DNA of 64,000 nt from CAWBYL01 sp963793025 (GTDB lineage Bacteria; Actinomycetota; Acidimicrobiia; Acidimicrobiales; Acidimicrobilacustridaceae): positions 62,001 to 126,000 of the forward strand of contig CAWBYL010000002.1 of assembly GCA_963793025.1 (NCBI GenBank). The letters run 5' to 3'. Both the position numbers and the translations under genes were made by a program. The notes beneath the pieces were generated by a model. The model did no database searches. It had not been told where the DNA came from and saw only the letters and a list, made by a program, of their open reading frames with translations. Of the stretch, positions 42,046 through 50,910 are shown one piece after another (position 1 is the stretch's first letter; each line of letters begins with the position of its first letter).

Positions 42046-42075
42046 TTGACATTGGCTAACAGCGTTAGCTAGAGT
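42046..42075 (+). promoter_or_regulatory. Promoter of the ddn-like/tetR operon
   Basis: A perfect -35 TTGACA (42046-42051) and a -10 candidate TAGAGT (42070-42075) separated by 18 bp. GAAGGAGA follows as ribosome-binding site before the ATG at 42111. Operators lie inside the spacer and right after the -10. Confidence 0.65.
42055..42069. promoter_or_regulatory. Operator 1, GCTAAC-N3-GTTAGC
   Basis: A perfect 15-bp dyad (arms GCTAAC and GTTAGC) between the -35 and -10 elements. A repressor bound here would block RNA polymerase. The TetR protein encoded at 42634-43209 is the obvious candidate. Confidence 0.6.
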
Positions 42076-42076
42076 G

Positions 42077-42091
42077 GCTAACGACGTTAAC
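42077..42091. promoter_or_regulatory. Operator 2, GCTAAC-N3-GTTAAC
   Basis: A near-copy of operator 1 with one mismatch between arms, centred 22 bp further on, about two helical turns, so two dimers could bind the same face of the DNA over the expected transcription start. Confidence 0.55.
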
Positions 42092-42110
42092 CGACTCGAA
42101 GGAGACGACC

Positions 42111-42632
42111 ATGGCCGACGAAGCGACCACCCGCCCCGATGCCCCGACCACGGCGACAGGACAGCCTGCGGCTCCTGGCGTCCACTACCGCCAGCCCGGG
42201 TGGTTCACCCGGAACGTGATGAACCGCCTGGTCGCCCGCCTCACCCGGATGGGGGTGAGCGTCTGGGGGTCGCGAGTGCTCGAGGTGCGGGGACGCACCA
42301 GCGGCGAACCCCGGCGGGTGCCCGTCAACCTCCTGTCCCTCGACGGCGAGCGGTACCTGGTCTCGGCTCGTGGCGAGGGTCAGTGGGTGCGCAACGTCCG
42401 GGCCGCCGGAGGCGATCTCGACCTCCTGCTCGGTCGGGGCCGGGAGGCCATGACCGCCACAGAGCTGTCCGACACCGACAAGGTGCCCGTGCTGCGGGCC
42501 TACCTCCAGCGCTGGAAGGCCGAGGTCGGAGCGTTCTTCGACGGCGTGGGCCCCGACTCGACCGACGCCGAGATCGAGGCCATCGCCCATCGCCACCCGG
42601 CGTTCCTCCTCGCTCCCCGCACGGACGCCTGA
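42111..42632 (+). CDS. Ddn-like deazaflavin (F420)-dependent nitroreductase-family protein
   Basis: A 173-aa protein of the family that includes mycobacterial deazaflavin-dependent nitroreductase. Family signs are LVARLTRMGVSVWGSRVLEV, TSGEPRRVPVNLLSLDGERY and GEGQWVRNVRAAGG. Such enzymes reduce quinones or nitro compounds with F420H2, often at the membrane; the basic N-terminus (after residue 25) may help attach. It is the first gene of an operon with a TetR regulator that begins two bases after its stop, behind a promoter with two operators. Confidence 0.87.
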   Translation: MADEATTRPDAPTTATGQPAAPGVHYRQPGWFTRNVMNRLVARLTRMGVSVWGSRVLEVRGRTSGEPRRVPVNLLSLDGERYLVSARGEGQWVRNVRAAGGDLDLLLGRGREAMTATELSDTDKVPVLRAYLQRWKAEVGAFFDGVGPDSTDAEIEAIAHRHPAFLLAPRTDA

Positions 42633-42633
42633 C

Positions 42634-43209
42634 GTGATCGACGCCTCACGGCCGGCACCGCCCCTTCGGACCCTGAGCCCCCGGGCCGAAGAGGTGGTGG
42701 CGGTGGCCCGTCGTGTCCTCGAGGCGGAGGGCGCCGACGCCCTCACCATGCGTCGGCTGGGCGAGGAGCTCTCGGTCAAGGCGCCTTCGCTCTACAAGCA
42801 CGTCGAGGGCAAGGCCGACATCGAGCTGGCCCTGATCGACGGAGCGCTGTTCGACCTGGGAGTGGCCCTGCGCGTCGCCGTCGACGGCCTCGACCCGACC
42901 GACGCCGTCGTCGCCCTGCTCGACGGCTATCGCCGGGTGGGCCTGGAACACCCGAACCTGTACCGCCTGGCCACCCAGGGACCGCTGCGACGCGACGGGC
43001 TCACCCCCGGGCTCGAGGACTGGTCGGGAGAGCCGTTCCTGTTGGTGATGGGCGATCCGTACCTGGCCCAGGCCGTGTGGTCGGCCGCTCACGGGATGGT
43101 CATCCTCGAGCTCGACGGCCGCTACCCGCCCGACTCCGACCTCGACCGCACGTGGGCCGAGGCGGCGGCGGCCTTCGTGGCCGCTCTCCGCGCCCGCGTC
43201 CACGACTGA
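42634..43209 (+). CDS. TetR/AcrR-family regulator of the ddn-like gene
   Basis: A 191-aa TetR regulator. The helix-turn-helix is at about residues 18-62 (VVAVARRVLEAEGADALTMR, then LSVKAPSLYKHVEGK), followed by a ligand-binding domain with TetR_C-like features. The GTG start lies one base after the TGA of the ddn-like gene. Co-transcription behind the two-operator promoter suggests that it represses its own operon until an unknown compound is present. Confidence 0.88.
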   Translation: MIDASRPAPPLRTLSPRAEEVVAVARRVLEAEGADALTMRRLGEELSVKAPSLYKHVEGKADIELALIDGALFDLGVALRVAVDGLDPTDAVVALLDGYRRVGLEHPNLYRLATQGPLRRDGLTPGLEDWSGEPFLLVMGDPYLAQAVWSAAHGMVILELDGRYPPDSDLDRTWAEAAAAFVAALRARVHD

Positions 43210-43249
43210 GGGACCGGCGACGGGGCGGACGGCGGTTCGCCCGACACGG

Positions 43250-43639
43250 TCAGGACGGGGGAACGCACATCCACCCCCGTCGGACGAGCTCGTCGGCCAG
43301 GAGCTCGTCGGGGAGGGCGGCCACGGCCTCGGCCTGGCGGTCGGACCGCCGGCGGGCGGCCCGCTCAGCGGTGGCGTCGCGGCGCACTGCCGGAGGGGCG
43401 ACCGGTGGTGTGGCCCCGCTCACCTCGGCGGCGTCGAGCTCGCCTTCGCCGGCCTCCAGGCGGGCGACCAGCTCGTCGGCTTCGGCGCGGGAGAACTTGC
43501 CCGCCGCCTGGCGCTGGGTGAGCCCGTAGATGTGGCGGGCCTCGCGCAGCGACGCGTAGCCCGCCTGTTCGAGCAGGGCCTCGATCTCGGCGACCTGCTT
43601 CCCCGACGCGGGTGGTCCCGACTGCTGTCCGAAGGCCAT
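43250..43639 (-). CDS. Conserved actinobacterial protein of unknown function
   Basis: A 129-aa cytoplasmic protein. It has two predicted helix-rich parts: EIEALLEQAGYASLREARHI with GLTQRQAAGKFSRAEADELV in the first 70 residues, then an Ala/Arg/Glu-rich stretch and a tail ELVRRGWMCVPP. I recognise the type as a recurring small actinobacterial protein without an assigned role; no catalytic motif is visible. The ATG at 43639 follows GGAGG at about seven bases. It is divergent from the DEAD-box helicase gene. Confidence 0.65.
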   Translation of the reverse strand: MAFGQQSGPPASGKQVAEIEALLEQAGYASLREARHIYGLTQRQAAGKFSRAEADELVARLEAGEGELDAAEVSGATPPVAPPAVRRDATAERAARRRSDRQAEAVAALPDELLADELVRRGWMCVPPS

Positions 43640-43817
43640 GGGGGGAGCCTCCCACGCCCCTGTGACACCCGCCATGGGAGGGGAGAGCCCGGATGCGGAG
43701 TACGGTTGTGACGTCGTTCCACATCCGGGACGGCACCGCTGAGCCGCTGCAGACCCCCGTCCCCACCGGACGCCGGGGTCAGTGCCTTCCCAGCGGACCT
43801 GCAGCTTGGAGAAAGCC

Positions 43818-45359
43818 ATGGCGGCCCCCCGCCCCCGTTCCCCCCGTTCCTCGTTCGACGCGCGCCCCGCATCCTCTGATGCCGCCGCGCCCACCCCGTC
43901 CGACGGCGACGACGCCCTCGAGACGACGACCTTCGCCGCTCTCGGCGTCCCGTCCGCACTGTGCGAGGTCCTCGCCCGCAATGGCATCGAGGCCCCGTTC
44001 CCCATCCAGACGGCGACGCTTCCGGACTCCCTCGCCGGCCACGACGTGCTCGGTCGGGGCCGGACCGGCTCGGGCAAGACCCTCGCCTTCGTTCTGCCCG
44101 TGCTCACCCGACTGGCCTCGGCCAAGCGTGACCGCAAGCCGGGTAAGCCCCGGGCCCTGATCCTCGCCCCCACCCGGGAGCTGGCCCTGCAGATCGAGGC
44201 GGCCATCGCCCCGCTGGCCCGGCCGCTCTCCATGCGCACCATCGCCATCTTCGGCGGGGTGGGCCAGAACCCCCAGGTCCAGGCCCTGCGCAACGGCGTC
44301 GACATCGTCATCGCCTGCCCCGGCCGGCTGGAGGACCTCATCCAGCAGCGCCACTGCGATCTCGGCAAGGTCGAGATCACGGTGCTCGACGAGGCCGATC
44401 ACATGGCCGATCTCGGATTCCTGCCGGCGGTCAAGCGGCTGCTCGACGCCACCCCTCGCGACGGCCAGCGCATGTTGTTCTCGGCCACCCTCGACAACGG
44501 CATCGACATCATCGTCAAGCGCTACCTCACCGATCCGGTGACCCACAGCGTCGACTCCGAGCAGTCGCCGGTGCACACCATGGACCACCACGTCCTGCAC
44601 GTGAAGACCGACGACCGCCTGCCGGTGCTCGTCGACCTCACGTCGGCGCCGGGGCGCACCATCGTGTTCACCCGCACCAAGCACCGGGCCAAGCAGCTGA
44701 CCCGCCAGCTCAACGCCCACGGCGTTCCCGCGGTCGAGATGCACGGCAACCTGAGCCAGAACGTGCGCACCCGCAACCTGGCCGCCTTCTCCGAGGGCCG
44801 GGCCTCGGCCCTGGTGGCCACCGACATCGCCGCCCGCGGCATCCACGTCGACGACGTCGCCCTGGTGATCCACGCCGATCCGCCCATCGAGCACAAGGCG
44901 TACCTGCACCGCTCCGGGCGCACGGCCCGGGCCGGCAACGAGGGCACCGTCGTCACCCTGGCCACCGAGGCCCAGCGCCGTGACGTGACCCAGCTGGCCC
45001 GCAAGGCCGGCATCAAGCCCACCACCACCGTGTTGCGTCCCGGTGATCCGCTGCTGCAGGAACTGGCCCCGGGCCAGCGCACCCTGCGCTCGGCGGCCGA
45101 GGTGACCAAGGCACTGGCCGTGGCCGAGGCCGCGTCGGGTCCGTCCGGTGGCCACGGCAACGGCGGTGGCGGTCGTCGTCGGCGCCCGACCTCGGGTTCG
45201 GGACGCTCCGGCGCTCCGTCCGGCGGTGGCGGCCGAGGGCGCTCCGGCGGCCAGGGTGGTTCGGGCCGGGGTCGCAGCGGTTCGTCCGCCGGCGGGCCTG
45301 GTGCCGGTGCCCGTCGGGGTGGCTCGGGCGGCCAGTCACGCCGCTCCGGCAGCCGCTGA
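43818..45359 (+). CDS. DEAD-box RNA helicase with RGG-like tail
   Basis: A 513-aa DEAD-box helicase. The order of motifs is complete: Q-motif region PFPIQTATLPDSLAG, Walker A GRTGSGKT, PTRELALQI, DEAD in VLDEADHMADLGF, SAT, ATDIAARGI and HRSGRTARAG. The last ~75 residues are a Gly/Arg/Ser-rich tail (repeats of GGGGR, GRGRSG) typical of RNA binding, likely unstructured. It would act in rRNA maturation or mRNA turnover, often at low temperature. GGAG precedes the ATG at 43818, which was preferred over 43782. Confidence 0.92.
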   Translation: MAAPRPRSPRSSFDARPASSDAAAPTPSDGDDALETTTFAALGVPSALCEVLARNGIEAPFPIQTATLPDSLAGHDVLGRGRTGSGKTLAFVLPVLTRLASAKRDRKPGKPRALILAPTRELALQIEAAIAPLARPLSMRTIAIFGGVGQNPQVQALRNGVDIVIACPGRLEDLIQQRHCDLGKVEITVLDEADHMADLGFLPAVKRLLDATPRDGQRMLFSATLDNGIDIIVKRYLTDPVTHSVDSEQSPVHTMDHHVLHVKTDDRLPVLVDLTSAPGRTIVFTRTKHRAKQLTRQLNAHGVPAVEMHGNLSQNVRTRNLAAFSEGRASALVATDIAARGIHVDDVALVIHADPPIEHKAYLHRSGRTARAGNEGTVVTLATEAQRRDVTQLARKAGIKPTTTVLRPGDPLLQELAPGQRTLRSAAEVTKALAVAEAASGPSGGHGNGGGGRRRRPTSGSGRSGAPSGGGGRGRSGGQGGSGRGRSGSSAGGPGAGARRGGSGGQSRRSGSR

Positions 45360-45418
45360 CCCGACCTGTCACCGCTCAGCGAGGCGCGGGCGGGTCAGGT
45401 CCGCGACACTCTGCGGTC

Positions 45419-45889
45419 ATGGACTTCGCTTCCGCCAACGCCACGCTCACCCAGGCCGAACGGCTGGACCTCCCCACGATGCAGCTGTTGGCCCGCGTCG
45501 AGGCCAGCGGTGAGGACTTCTACGCCGCCCTGGCCGACCGCATCGGCAACGACGAGGCGGCCGATCTCCTCCGCCGCAACGGACGCGAGGAGATGGGTCA
45601 CGCCCGTCGCGTGATGCGGGCCATCGCCATCAAGGCGGGCACCGAGTACGACCCGACCGCTCCCGTCGAGCGCTTCCCCGTGGAGGGTCTGCCCGACTCC
45701 ATCGACGTGGCCATCCTCCCCCTGATCGTGCAGGGGGAGATGGACGGCGACGCCGGCTACCAGGCGTGGGCCGACCAGGAGGACGACCCCGAGGTGGCTC
45801 GCCTCCTCCGCCTGAACGGGCGCGAGGAGACCAAGCACGCCGAACGCATCCAACAGGTGATCGCCCTGCTCGAGGCCACCTCCGCCTGA
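45419..45889 (+). CDS. Ferritin-like (rubrerythrin-type) protein
   Basis: A 156-aa four-helix ferritin-like protein. The two di-iron ExxH motifs are in GREEMGHARR (about residue 57) and GREETKHAER (about 138), with the matching glutamates in ASGEDFYAALADRIG and QGEMDGDAGYQAW. Likely a peroxide or iron handling protein in the cytoplasm. No rubredoxin domain is attached. It ends at a palindrome shared with the convergent FMN reductase gene. Confidence 0.83.
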   Translation: MDFASANATLTQAERLDLPTMQLLARVEASGEDFYAALADRIGNDEAADLLRRNGREEMGHARRVMRAIAIKAGTEYDPTAPVERFPVEGLPDSIDVAILPLIVQGEMDGDAGYQAWADQEDDPEVARLLRLNGREETKHAERIQQVIALLEATSA

Positions 45890-45903
45890 CCTCCCGAGGT
45901 CAG
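45886..45903. terminator. Palindrome spanning both convergent stop codons
   Basis: CTGACCTC (45886-45893), two bases, GAGGTCAG (45896-45903). The stop codons of the ferritin-like gene (45887-45889) and of the FMN reductase (45900-45902) both lie inside the arms. It could fold as a tight hairpin in either transcript. Confidence 0.35.
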
Positions 45904-46478
45904 CTGGCGAGGGCGCGGGACGGGGCGAGGAGCCCGGTCCAGCGGTCGAGCTGGCCGAGCATGACCTCGGCCGCGCCCTCGGTGATCTCGTTGGGGACGA
46001 AGCGACCGTCGTCGTCGATGAACTGGTTGACGAAGGGGATGTTCACCGCCTCGGTGATCGGGATCATCTTGAGGGCGCCGAGCACGACCTTGAGGTGGTT
46101 GGCCGAGCGGGTGCCGGCCGAGACCCCGCCGTAGGTGACCAGCCCGACGGGCTTGTCCTGCCACTCGCGGTGCAGGTAGTCGAGGGCGTTCTTGGTCGCG
46201 GCGTTGAAGCTGTGGTTGTACTCGGGCACCACGAACACGAAGGCGTCGCCCCGCTCGATGGTCTCGCTCCACCGACGAGTGTGCTCGTGCTGGTAGTCGT
46301 GGAGCCTCGGGTGGTTGGGCTCGTCGAGCAGGGGGAGGCCGACCTCGGCCAGGTCGACCAGCTCGACCTCGAAGCCGCCGCGATGGCGGGCGACGTCGGC
46401 GATCCACTCGGCGACGGACAGACCCACCCGACCGGGGCGGGTGCTGCCGACGATGATCTGAAGGGTGGGCTTGTTCAC
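45900..46478 (-). CDS. NADPH-dependent FMN reductase
   Basis: A 192-aa flavodoxin-fold NAD(P)H:FMN/quinone reductase. It begins with the strand IIVGSTRPGRVGLSVAEW that carries the FMN phosphate loop, and has PEYNHSFNAATKNALDYLHR and TYGGVSAGTRS. The GTG at 46478 overlaps the stop of the upstream pirin gene (GTGA), so both are translated together. It may supply reduced flavin or detoxify quinones. Confidence 0.9.
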   Translation of the reverse strand: MNKPTLQIIVGSTRPGRVGLSVAEWIADVARHRGGFEVELVDLAEVGLPLLDEPNHPRLHDYQHEHTRRWSETIERGDAFVFVVPEYNHSFNAATKNALDYLHREWQDKPVGLVTYGGVSAGTRSANHLKVVLGALKMIPITEAVNIPFVNQFIDDDGRFVPNEITEGAAEVMLGQLDRWTGLLAPSRALAS

Positions 46479-47470
46479 GTGTCTGCTCCTGCGGAGGTGT
46501 CGGTGGGGGGATCGAGGGTGCTGACCGGGACCGTTCCCATGCGACCGGCCTGGAAGTCCTCCATGGCCTCGACGATCTGGGCCTTGGTGTTCATCAGGAA
46601 GGGTCCGTAGTGGACGATCGGCTCGCGGATCGGCAGGCCGCCGAGCACCAGGACCTCGAGCTCGGGCCATTCGTCGCTCTGGACCTCGGCCGCCTCGATG
46701 ACGACGGTGTCACCGCCGGCGAGCACGGCGAGCTGGTGGGACTCGACGGGGCGCTCCTCGGCGCCCACCCGGCCCCGTCCGCCGAGGACGTAGACCATGG
46801 CGCTGAACGCCGGGTTCCACGGGAGCTCGACGCGGGCGCCGGGACGTAGCGTGGCGTGGGCGTAGGTGATCGGGGTGTGGGTGGCGCCCGGTCCGGCGTG
46901 ACCGGCCAGATCGCCGGCGATGAGGCGCACCAGGGCGCCGCCGTCGGGCGAGGTGAGCAGCGTCAGATCGCCCGCCTCGATGGCCTGGTAGCGCGGCGGG
47001 CTGAACTTCAGGGCGGCGGGGAGGTTGACCCACAGCTGGACGCCGTGGGTGCGGCCGCCGGAGCGGACGAACGCCTCGGTGGGGACCTCGTCGTGGAGGA
47101 TCCCGGCGCCGGCGGTCATCCACTGGGTGTCGCCCTCGCCGATGATGCCGCCACCGCCGTTGGAGTCGTGGTGGGCGATGACGCCGTCCATCACGTAGGT
47201 GACGGTCTCGAAGCCGCGATGCGGATGCCACGGGGCGCCGACCGGCTCGTTGGGGGCGTAGTCGACCGGGCCCAGCTGGTCGAGGAGGAAGAAGGGGTCG
47301 GCGATGTGAGGATCCACCGGGCCGGGGAAGGGGCGCCAAACCTCGAAGCCGGCACCCTCGACGGCGTGGTGGGCACTCACGACCTGGTCGACGGGTCGGG
47401 CCACCGCGTCCGGGGCGGTGGCGGGGAGGCGGGGGAGGACGAGCGGGTTGTCGACGGTGATGGCGGGCAT
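46475..47470 (-). CDS. Pirin-family bicupin
   Basis: A 331-aa pirin. It carries the metal site PHRGFETVTYV (first cupin) with further ligands in AGAGILHDE, and the HGVQLWVNLP segment that marks pirins; the C-terminal half is the second cupin with GPFLMNTKAQIVEAMEDFQAG. Some bacterial pirins are quercetin dioxygenases; others regulate enzymes. A GAGGA ribosome-binding site precedes the ATG. It is coupled to an FMN reductase, a pairing that suggests redox stress or quinone handling. A second pirin occurs at 52788-53723. Confidence 0.9.
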   Translation of the reverse strand: MPAITVDNPLVLPRLPATAPDAVARPVDQVVSAHHAVEGAGFEVWRPFPGPVDPHIADPFFLLDQLGPVDYAPNEPVGAPWHPHRGFETVTYVMDGVIAHHDSNGGGGIIGEGDTQWMTAGAGILHDEVPTEAFVRSGGRTHGVQLWVNLPAALKFSPPRYQAIEAGDLTLLTSPDGGALVRLIAGDLAGHAGPGATHTPITYAHATLRPGARVELPWNPAFSAMVYVLGGRGRVGAEERPVESHQLAVLAGGDTVVIEAAEVQSDEWPELEVLVLGGLPIREPIVHYGPFLMNTKAQIVEAMEDFQAGRMGTVPVSTLDPPTDTSAGADT

Positions 47471-47625
47471 CGGGGTCCTCTGTTCTGACGTGTCGAGTAC
47501 TTCCTTGTGTGCACAACAATTCTGGGCGGCTGGTATTCCAGGGCGTGGCCGACGGCGGCCGGGCCGGACAGGAGGCCCCGTCGTGGGGCAGACTCGCAGG
47601 CACCACGAGGGGGAGGTCCCGTTCC

Positions 47626-48609
47626 ATGGCCATGACCATGCTGAGGTTCAACTGCGTCCAGCCCGGCCTGGAGCCCAACGAGATGCAGACGCGCTACGCG
47701 GCGATGCTCGACATGGCTCAGGCTCTCGACGAGCTCGGTGGCGGGTTCGTCTCCCTGGAGGAGCACCACGGTGCCGAGAACGGGTGGAGCCCGTCACCGC
47801 TGGTGATGGCGGGCGCCATCTTCGGCCGGACCAAGAACATCTCCATCGCCATCTCGGCGCTGTTGGTGCCGCTGCACGATCCGCTGCGCATCGCCGAGGA
47901 CATCGCCGTGCTCGACCTCCTGTCTGCGGGCAAGCTCACCGTCATCGCCGGTCTCGGCTACCGGCCGAGCGAGTACGCCGCCCACGGCAAGGACTGGGCC
48001 GGTCGAGGGGCGCTCATGGACGAGTGCATCGACGCCATGCTCAAGGCCTGGACCGGGGAGCCCTTCGAGTACAACGGCACCACCGTCCAGGTCACGCCCC
48101 GGCCGTTCTCCCAGCCCCACCCGCTCTTCATGCTCGGCGGCACGTCCAAGGTGGCTGCCCGCCGGGCCGCCCGGTTCGGCCTCCCCATCTCCTTCGCCGC
48201 CCCGGTCCCCGAGATCGAGGCCTACTACTACGAGAAGTGCGCCGAGTACGGCACCCAGGGGTTCGCCTCCGCTCCCGGCGAGGGCTTCCACCACATCTTC
48301 CTGGCCGAGGACGTCGACAAGGGCTGGGCGGAGATGGGCCCGTACCTCTTCCACGAGGCCTCCACCTACTCGTCGTGGCAGACCCCCGACATCAAGTCGG
48401 CGGTGCACTCCCACGCCAGCACCGTGGACGAGCTCCGGGCCGAGGGCATCTACCAGATCCTCTCGCCAGCCGAGGCCGTCGAGGAGGCCAAGGCCGCCGG
48501 CGATGCCGCCGCCATCTCCATGCACCCGATGTGCGGGGGCATGCCCGTCGAGATGGGCTGGGCCCAGCTCGACCTGCTGCGCAACGAGGTCCTGCCCGCC
48601 CTGGGCTGA
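47626..48609 (+). CDS. LLM-class flavin-dependent oxidoreductase
   Basis: A 327-aa luciferase-like TIM-barrel oxidoreductase. Family segments are LDELGGGFVSLEEHHGAENG, RTKNISIAISALLVPLHDPL and GYRPSEYAAHGKDWAGRGAL. The cofactor is FMN or F420, not decidable by eye; the EEHH region favours flavin-type monooxygenases. GGGAGG ten bases before the ATG at 47626 sets the start. Downstream, 22 bp away, is a zinc alcohol dehydrogenase on the same strand, likely the same operon. Confidence 0.88.
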   Translation: MAMTMLRFNCVQPGLEPNEMQTRYAAMLDMAQALDELGGGFVSLEEHHGAENGWSPSPLVMAGAIFGRTKNISIAISALLVPLHDPLRIAEDIAVLDLLSAGKLTVIAGLGYRPSEYAAHGKDWAGRGALMDECIDAMLKAWTGEPFEYNGTTVQVTPRPFSQPHPLFMLGGTSKVAARRAARFGLPISFAAPVPEIEAYYYEKCAEYGTQGFASAPGEGFHHIFLAEDVDKGWAEMGPYLFHEASTYSSWQTPDIKSAVHSHASTVDELRAEGIYQILSPAEAVEEAKAAGDAAAISMHPMCGGMPVEMGWAQLDLLRNEVLPALG

Positions 48610-48631
48610 CCCGAACGAGGGGGGAACCGAC

Positions 48632-49690
48632 ATGGCCGAGACCTGCCGAGCGGCGGTCTTTCCCGGCGACGGCACCTTCGAGGTGCGGGAGCTGCCCGTA
48701 CCCACCCCGCCCCCGGGCGGGGCGGTGCTGCGGGTGGAGGCGGTGGGCCTGTGCGGCAGCGATGTGGCCCAGTTCCACGGCGTCCACCTGATCCCCGGGG
48801 GCTGTGCCTTCCCGGTGGTGCCCGGTCACGAGACCGTCGGACGGGTCGTGGCCCTGGCCGGCGACGCCGTGCTGGGGGTGGCCGAGGGCGATCGTGTGGC
48901 CGTCGACGAGGTGTTGTCGGTCGCCCCGTTCCGGGTCTACGGCTACAGCGACATGACCGGCGCGGGCGAGGTCGGGCTCTGGGGCGGGTACGGCGAGTAC
49001 ATGGAGATCTTCGCCGGCACCCGGCTGCACCCGCTGCCCGACGACGTGGCCGCCGCCGAGCTCACGGTGTTCGAACCCCTGGCCAGCGCGGTGAACTGGG
49101 TCGACCGAGTCGGCATCCACGAGGGCGACACGGTGGTCGTGCAGGGGCCCGGCCATCAGGGCCTCGCCGTGCTCGAGGCGGTCGTGGCCGCCGGGGCGGG
49201 CACGGTCCTGGTCACCGGCACCAGCGCCGACGGCCTGCGCCTCGACACCGCCCGGACCCTGGGGGCCGACGCCACGTTGATGGTCGACACCGACGACGTC
49301 GGTGCCGCGGTGCGCGACCTGACCGGCGGACGGGGCGCCGACGTGGTGTTCGACGTCGCCACCGCCGTGCAGACCGTGCCCATGGCCGTCGACCTCGTGC
49401 GCCAGGGCGGGCGGATCCTCCTCGCCGGCCTCAAGCACATGGCACCCGTCCCGAACCTGATCACCGACCTGATCGTGGTGAAGGGTCTCGACGTCTACGG
49501 CGGGTCGGGGTTCACCCCGGACTCGATGGCCGCGGCCGTCGAGCTCATCCGCCAGGGCAAGGTTCACACCGACGTCATGGCCGGCGTGGTCGTGGGGCTC
49601 GACCAGATCGACGAGGCCATGTCGCTGCTCGAGCGACGCGATCCCGGCAAGGACGCGGTGCGGGTCACCCTCGCCCACGCCGGCACCTGA
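48632..49690 (+). CDS. Zinc-dependent alcohol dehydrogenase (sorbitol/threonine type)
   Basis: A 352-aa MDR dehydrogenase. It has the catalytic-zinc Cys in GLCGSDVAQFHG, the GHE of PGHETVGRV and the cofactor region VVQGPGHQGLAVLEAVV, a GxGxxG variant. The structural-zinc cysteine lobe is replaced by a shorter segment (VLSVAPFRVYGYSDM), so it may have lost the structural metal. GAGGGGGGAA precedes the ATG at 48632. Just downstream is a stray C-terminal piece of a second such enzyme. Confidence 0.88.
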   Translation: MAETCRAAVFPGDGTFEVRELPVPTPPPGGAVLRVEAVGLCGSDVAQFHGVHLIPGGCAFPVVPGHETVGRVVALAGDAVLGVAEGDRVAVDEVLSVAPFRVYGYSDMTGAGEVGLWGGYGEYMEIFAGTRLHPLPDDVAAAELTVFEPLASAVNWVDRVGIHEGDTVVVQGPGHQGLAVLEAVVAAGAGTVLVTGTSADGLRLDTARTLGADATLMVDTDDVGAAVRDLTGGRGADVVFDVATAVQTVPMAVDLVRQGGRILLAGLKHMAPVPNLITDLIVVKGLDVYGGSGFTPDSMAAAVELIRQGKVHTDVMAGVVVGLDQIDEAMSLLERRDPGKDAVRVTLAHAGT

Positions 49691-49710
49691 CGAACGGCGA
49701 CAGGGCAGCG

Positions 49711-49827
49711 ATGCGCGGAGTGCGAGTGGTCATCACCCACCGCTTCCCTCTCGCCGACGCGGCCGAGGCCTTCCGGGTGGCCGCCGACCGGGCGTCGGGC
49801 GTGATCAAGGTCGTCCTGACCCCCTGA
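49711..49827 (+). pseudogene. Remnant C-terminus of a second alcohol dehydrogenase
   Basis: A 38-codon open frame reads VITHRFPLADAAEAFRVAAD then RASGVIKVVLTP and a stop. This is the typical C-terminal end of a zinc dehydrogenase. The neighbouring full-length gene already has its own, different C-terminus, so this piece is what remains of another copy. Its first codons (MRG) are arbitrary. It has no promoter or domain of its own and is probably not functional. Confidence 0.6.
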
Positions 49828-49916
49828 GCCTGTGGGTGGGTGGGCGTGGCGAGCACCGAGGGCGCCTCGCTTGTAGCGTTCGTGCTCCGAGTCGACAGCC
49901 CGGGGGGAACGACGGC

Positions 49917-50838
49917 ATGACCACCACAGACGCCACCACGACCACCAACAACTGGGGACGGTGGGGCGACGACGACGAGCGCGGCGCGCTCGAACCTGCT
50001 CACACCCGAGATCGTGAAGGCGGCGGCGGCCTCCATCACCCAGGGGAAGATGTACACCCTGGGCATTCCGATCCAGGGCCAGGGCGTGCCGTTGATGGAC
50101 TATCGGGGCACGCCGATGCGCCTGACCCTCCAGGACTCCACCGACGACGGCATCTACGCCTCCTACGGCTGCCACGAGGGCACGGGCGCCCACGAGGACG
50201 TCCTGGTGATGGCGTCGCACACCACGTCGCACATGGATGCACTGGTGCACGTGTACGGCGACTACAAGCACTACAACGGCGTGGGCCACGACGCCATGCA
50301 CGCCCTGGGCGGCGCCCAGAAGCTGGGCATCGACAAGGTGGGCGGCTTCGCCGCCCGGGCGGTGCTGCTCGACATGGTCGACTACTTCGGCGACGACACC
50401 CACGTCGAGCTCGGCCGCAACATCACCGCGGCCGACCTGCAGGGCGCGGCGGCCAAGGAGGGCGTCGAGGTCCGGGCCGGCGATGTCGTGTTGGTGCGCA
50501 CCGGGTACCTGCAGTTCTGGTGGGCCAACAACGAGGCCGGCAACCCGCCGCCGTTCGAGCAGGCCGGCATCGGGTCCGACGCCGCGAACTGGCTGGCCTC
50601 CCTCGACGTGGTGGCGGTGGGCTGCGACAACGCCGCCGTCGAGGTGATCCCCTTCCAGGACAACGACTTCCTGGCCGTGCACAAGATCCTCCTCGTGAAC
50701 GCCGGCATCTACCTGCTGGAGTTCCTCGACCTGTCGGCGCCCGCCGCCGACGGCGTCTACGAAGGGCTGATCACCGTCGCTCCGCTGAAGGTCACCGGGG
50801 CGACCGGGAGCCCGATCAACCCCATCTTCATCGGCTGA
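49917..50838 (+). CDS. Cyclase-family protein (kynurenine formamidase-like), one frameshift
   Basis: A ~306-aa metal-dependent hydrolase of the cyclase family after removing one base. The first frame gives MTTTDATTTTNNWGRWGDDD then ERGAL; deleting one base near 49992 continues NLLTPEIVKAAAASITQG into the long second frame. The metal motif is HTTSHMDALVHVYG, the H-x-x-x-H-x-D pattern with the second histidine set intact. The family hydrolyses formamides or cyclic esters. The conserved N-terminal WGxDDE-like segment belongs to this subfamily, so the join is convincing. Confidence 0.82.
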
Positions 50839-50910
50839 CGGACCGGTCGGCGGTCTCTGACCGCCGACCCTCGTTGGGCGGCCCTGGCGACGACGTGAAA
50901 GGGTGCCCCG

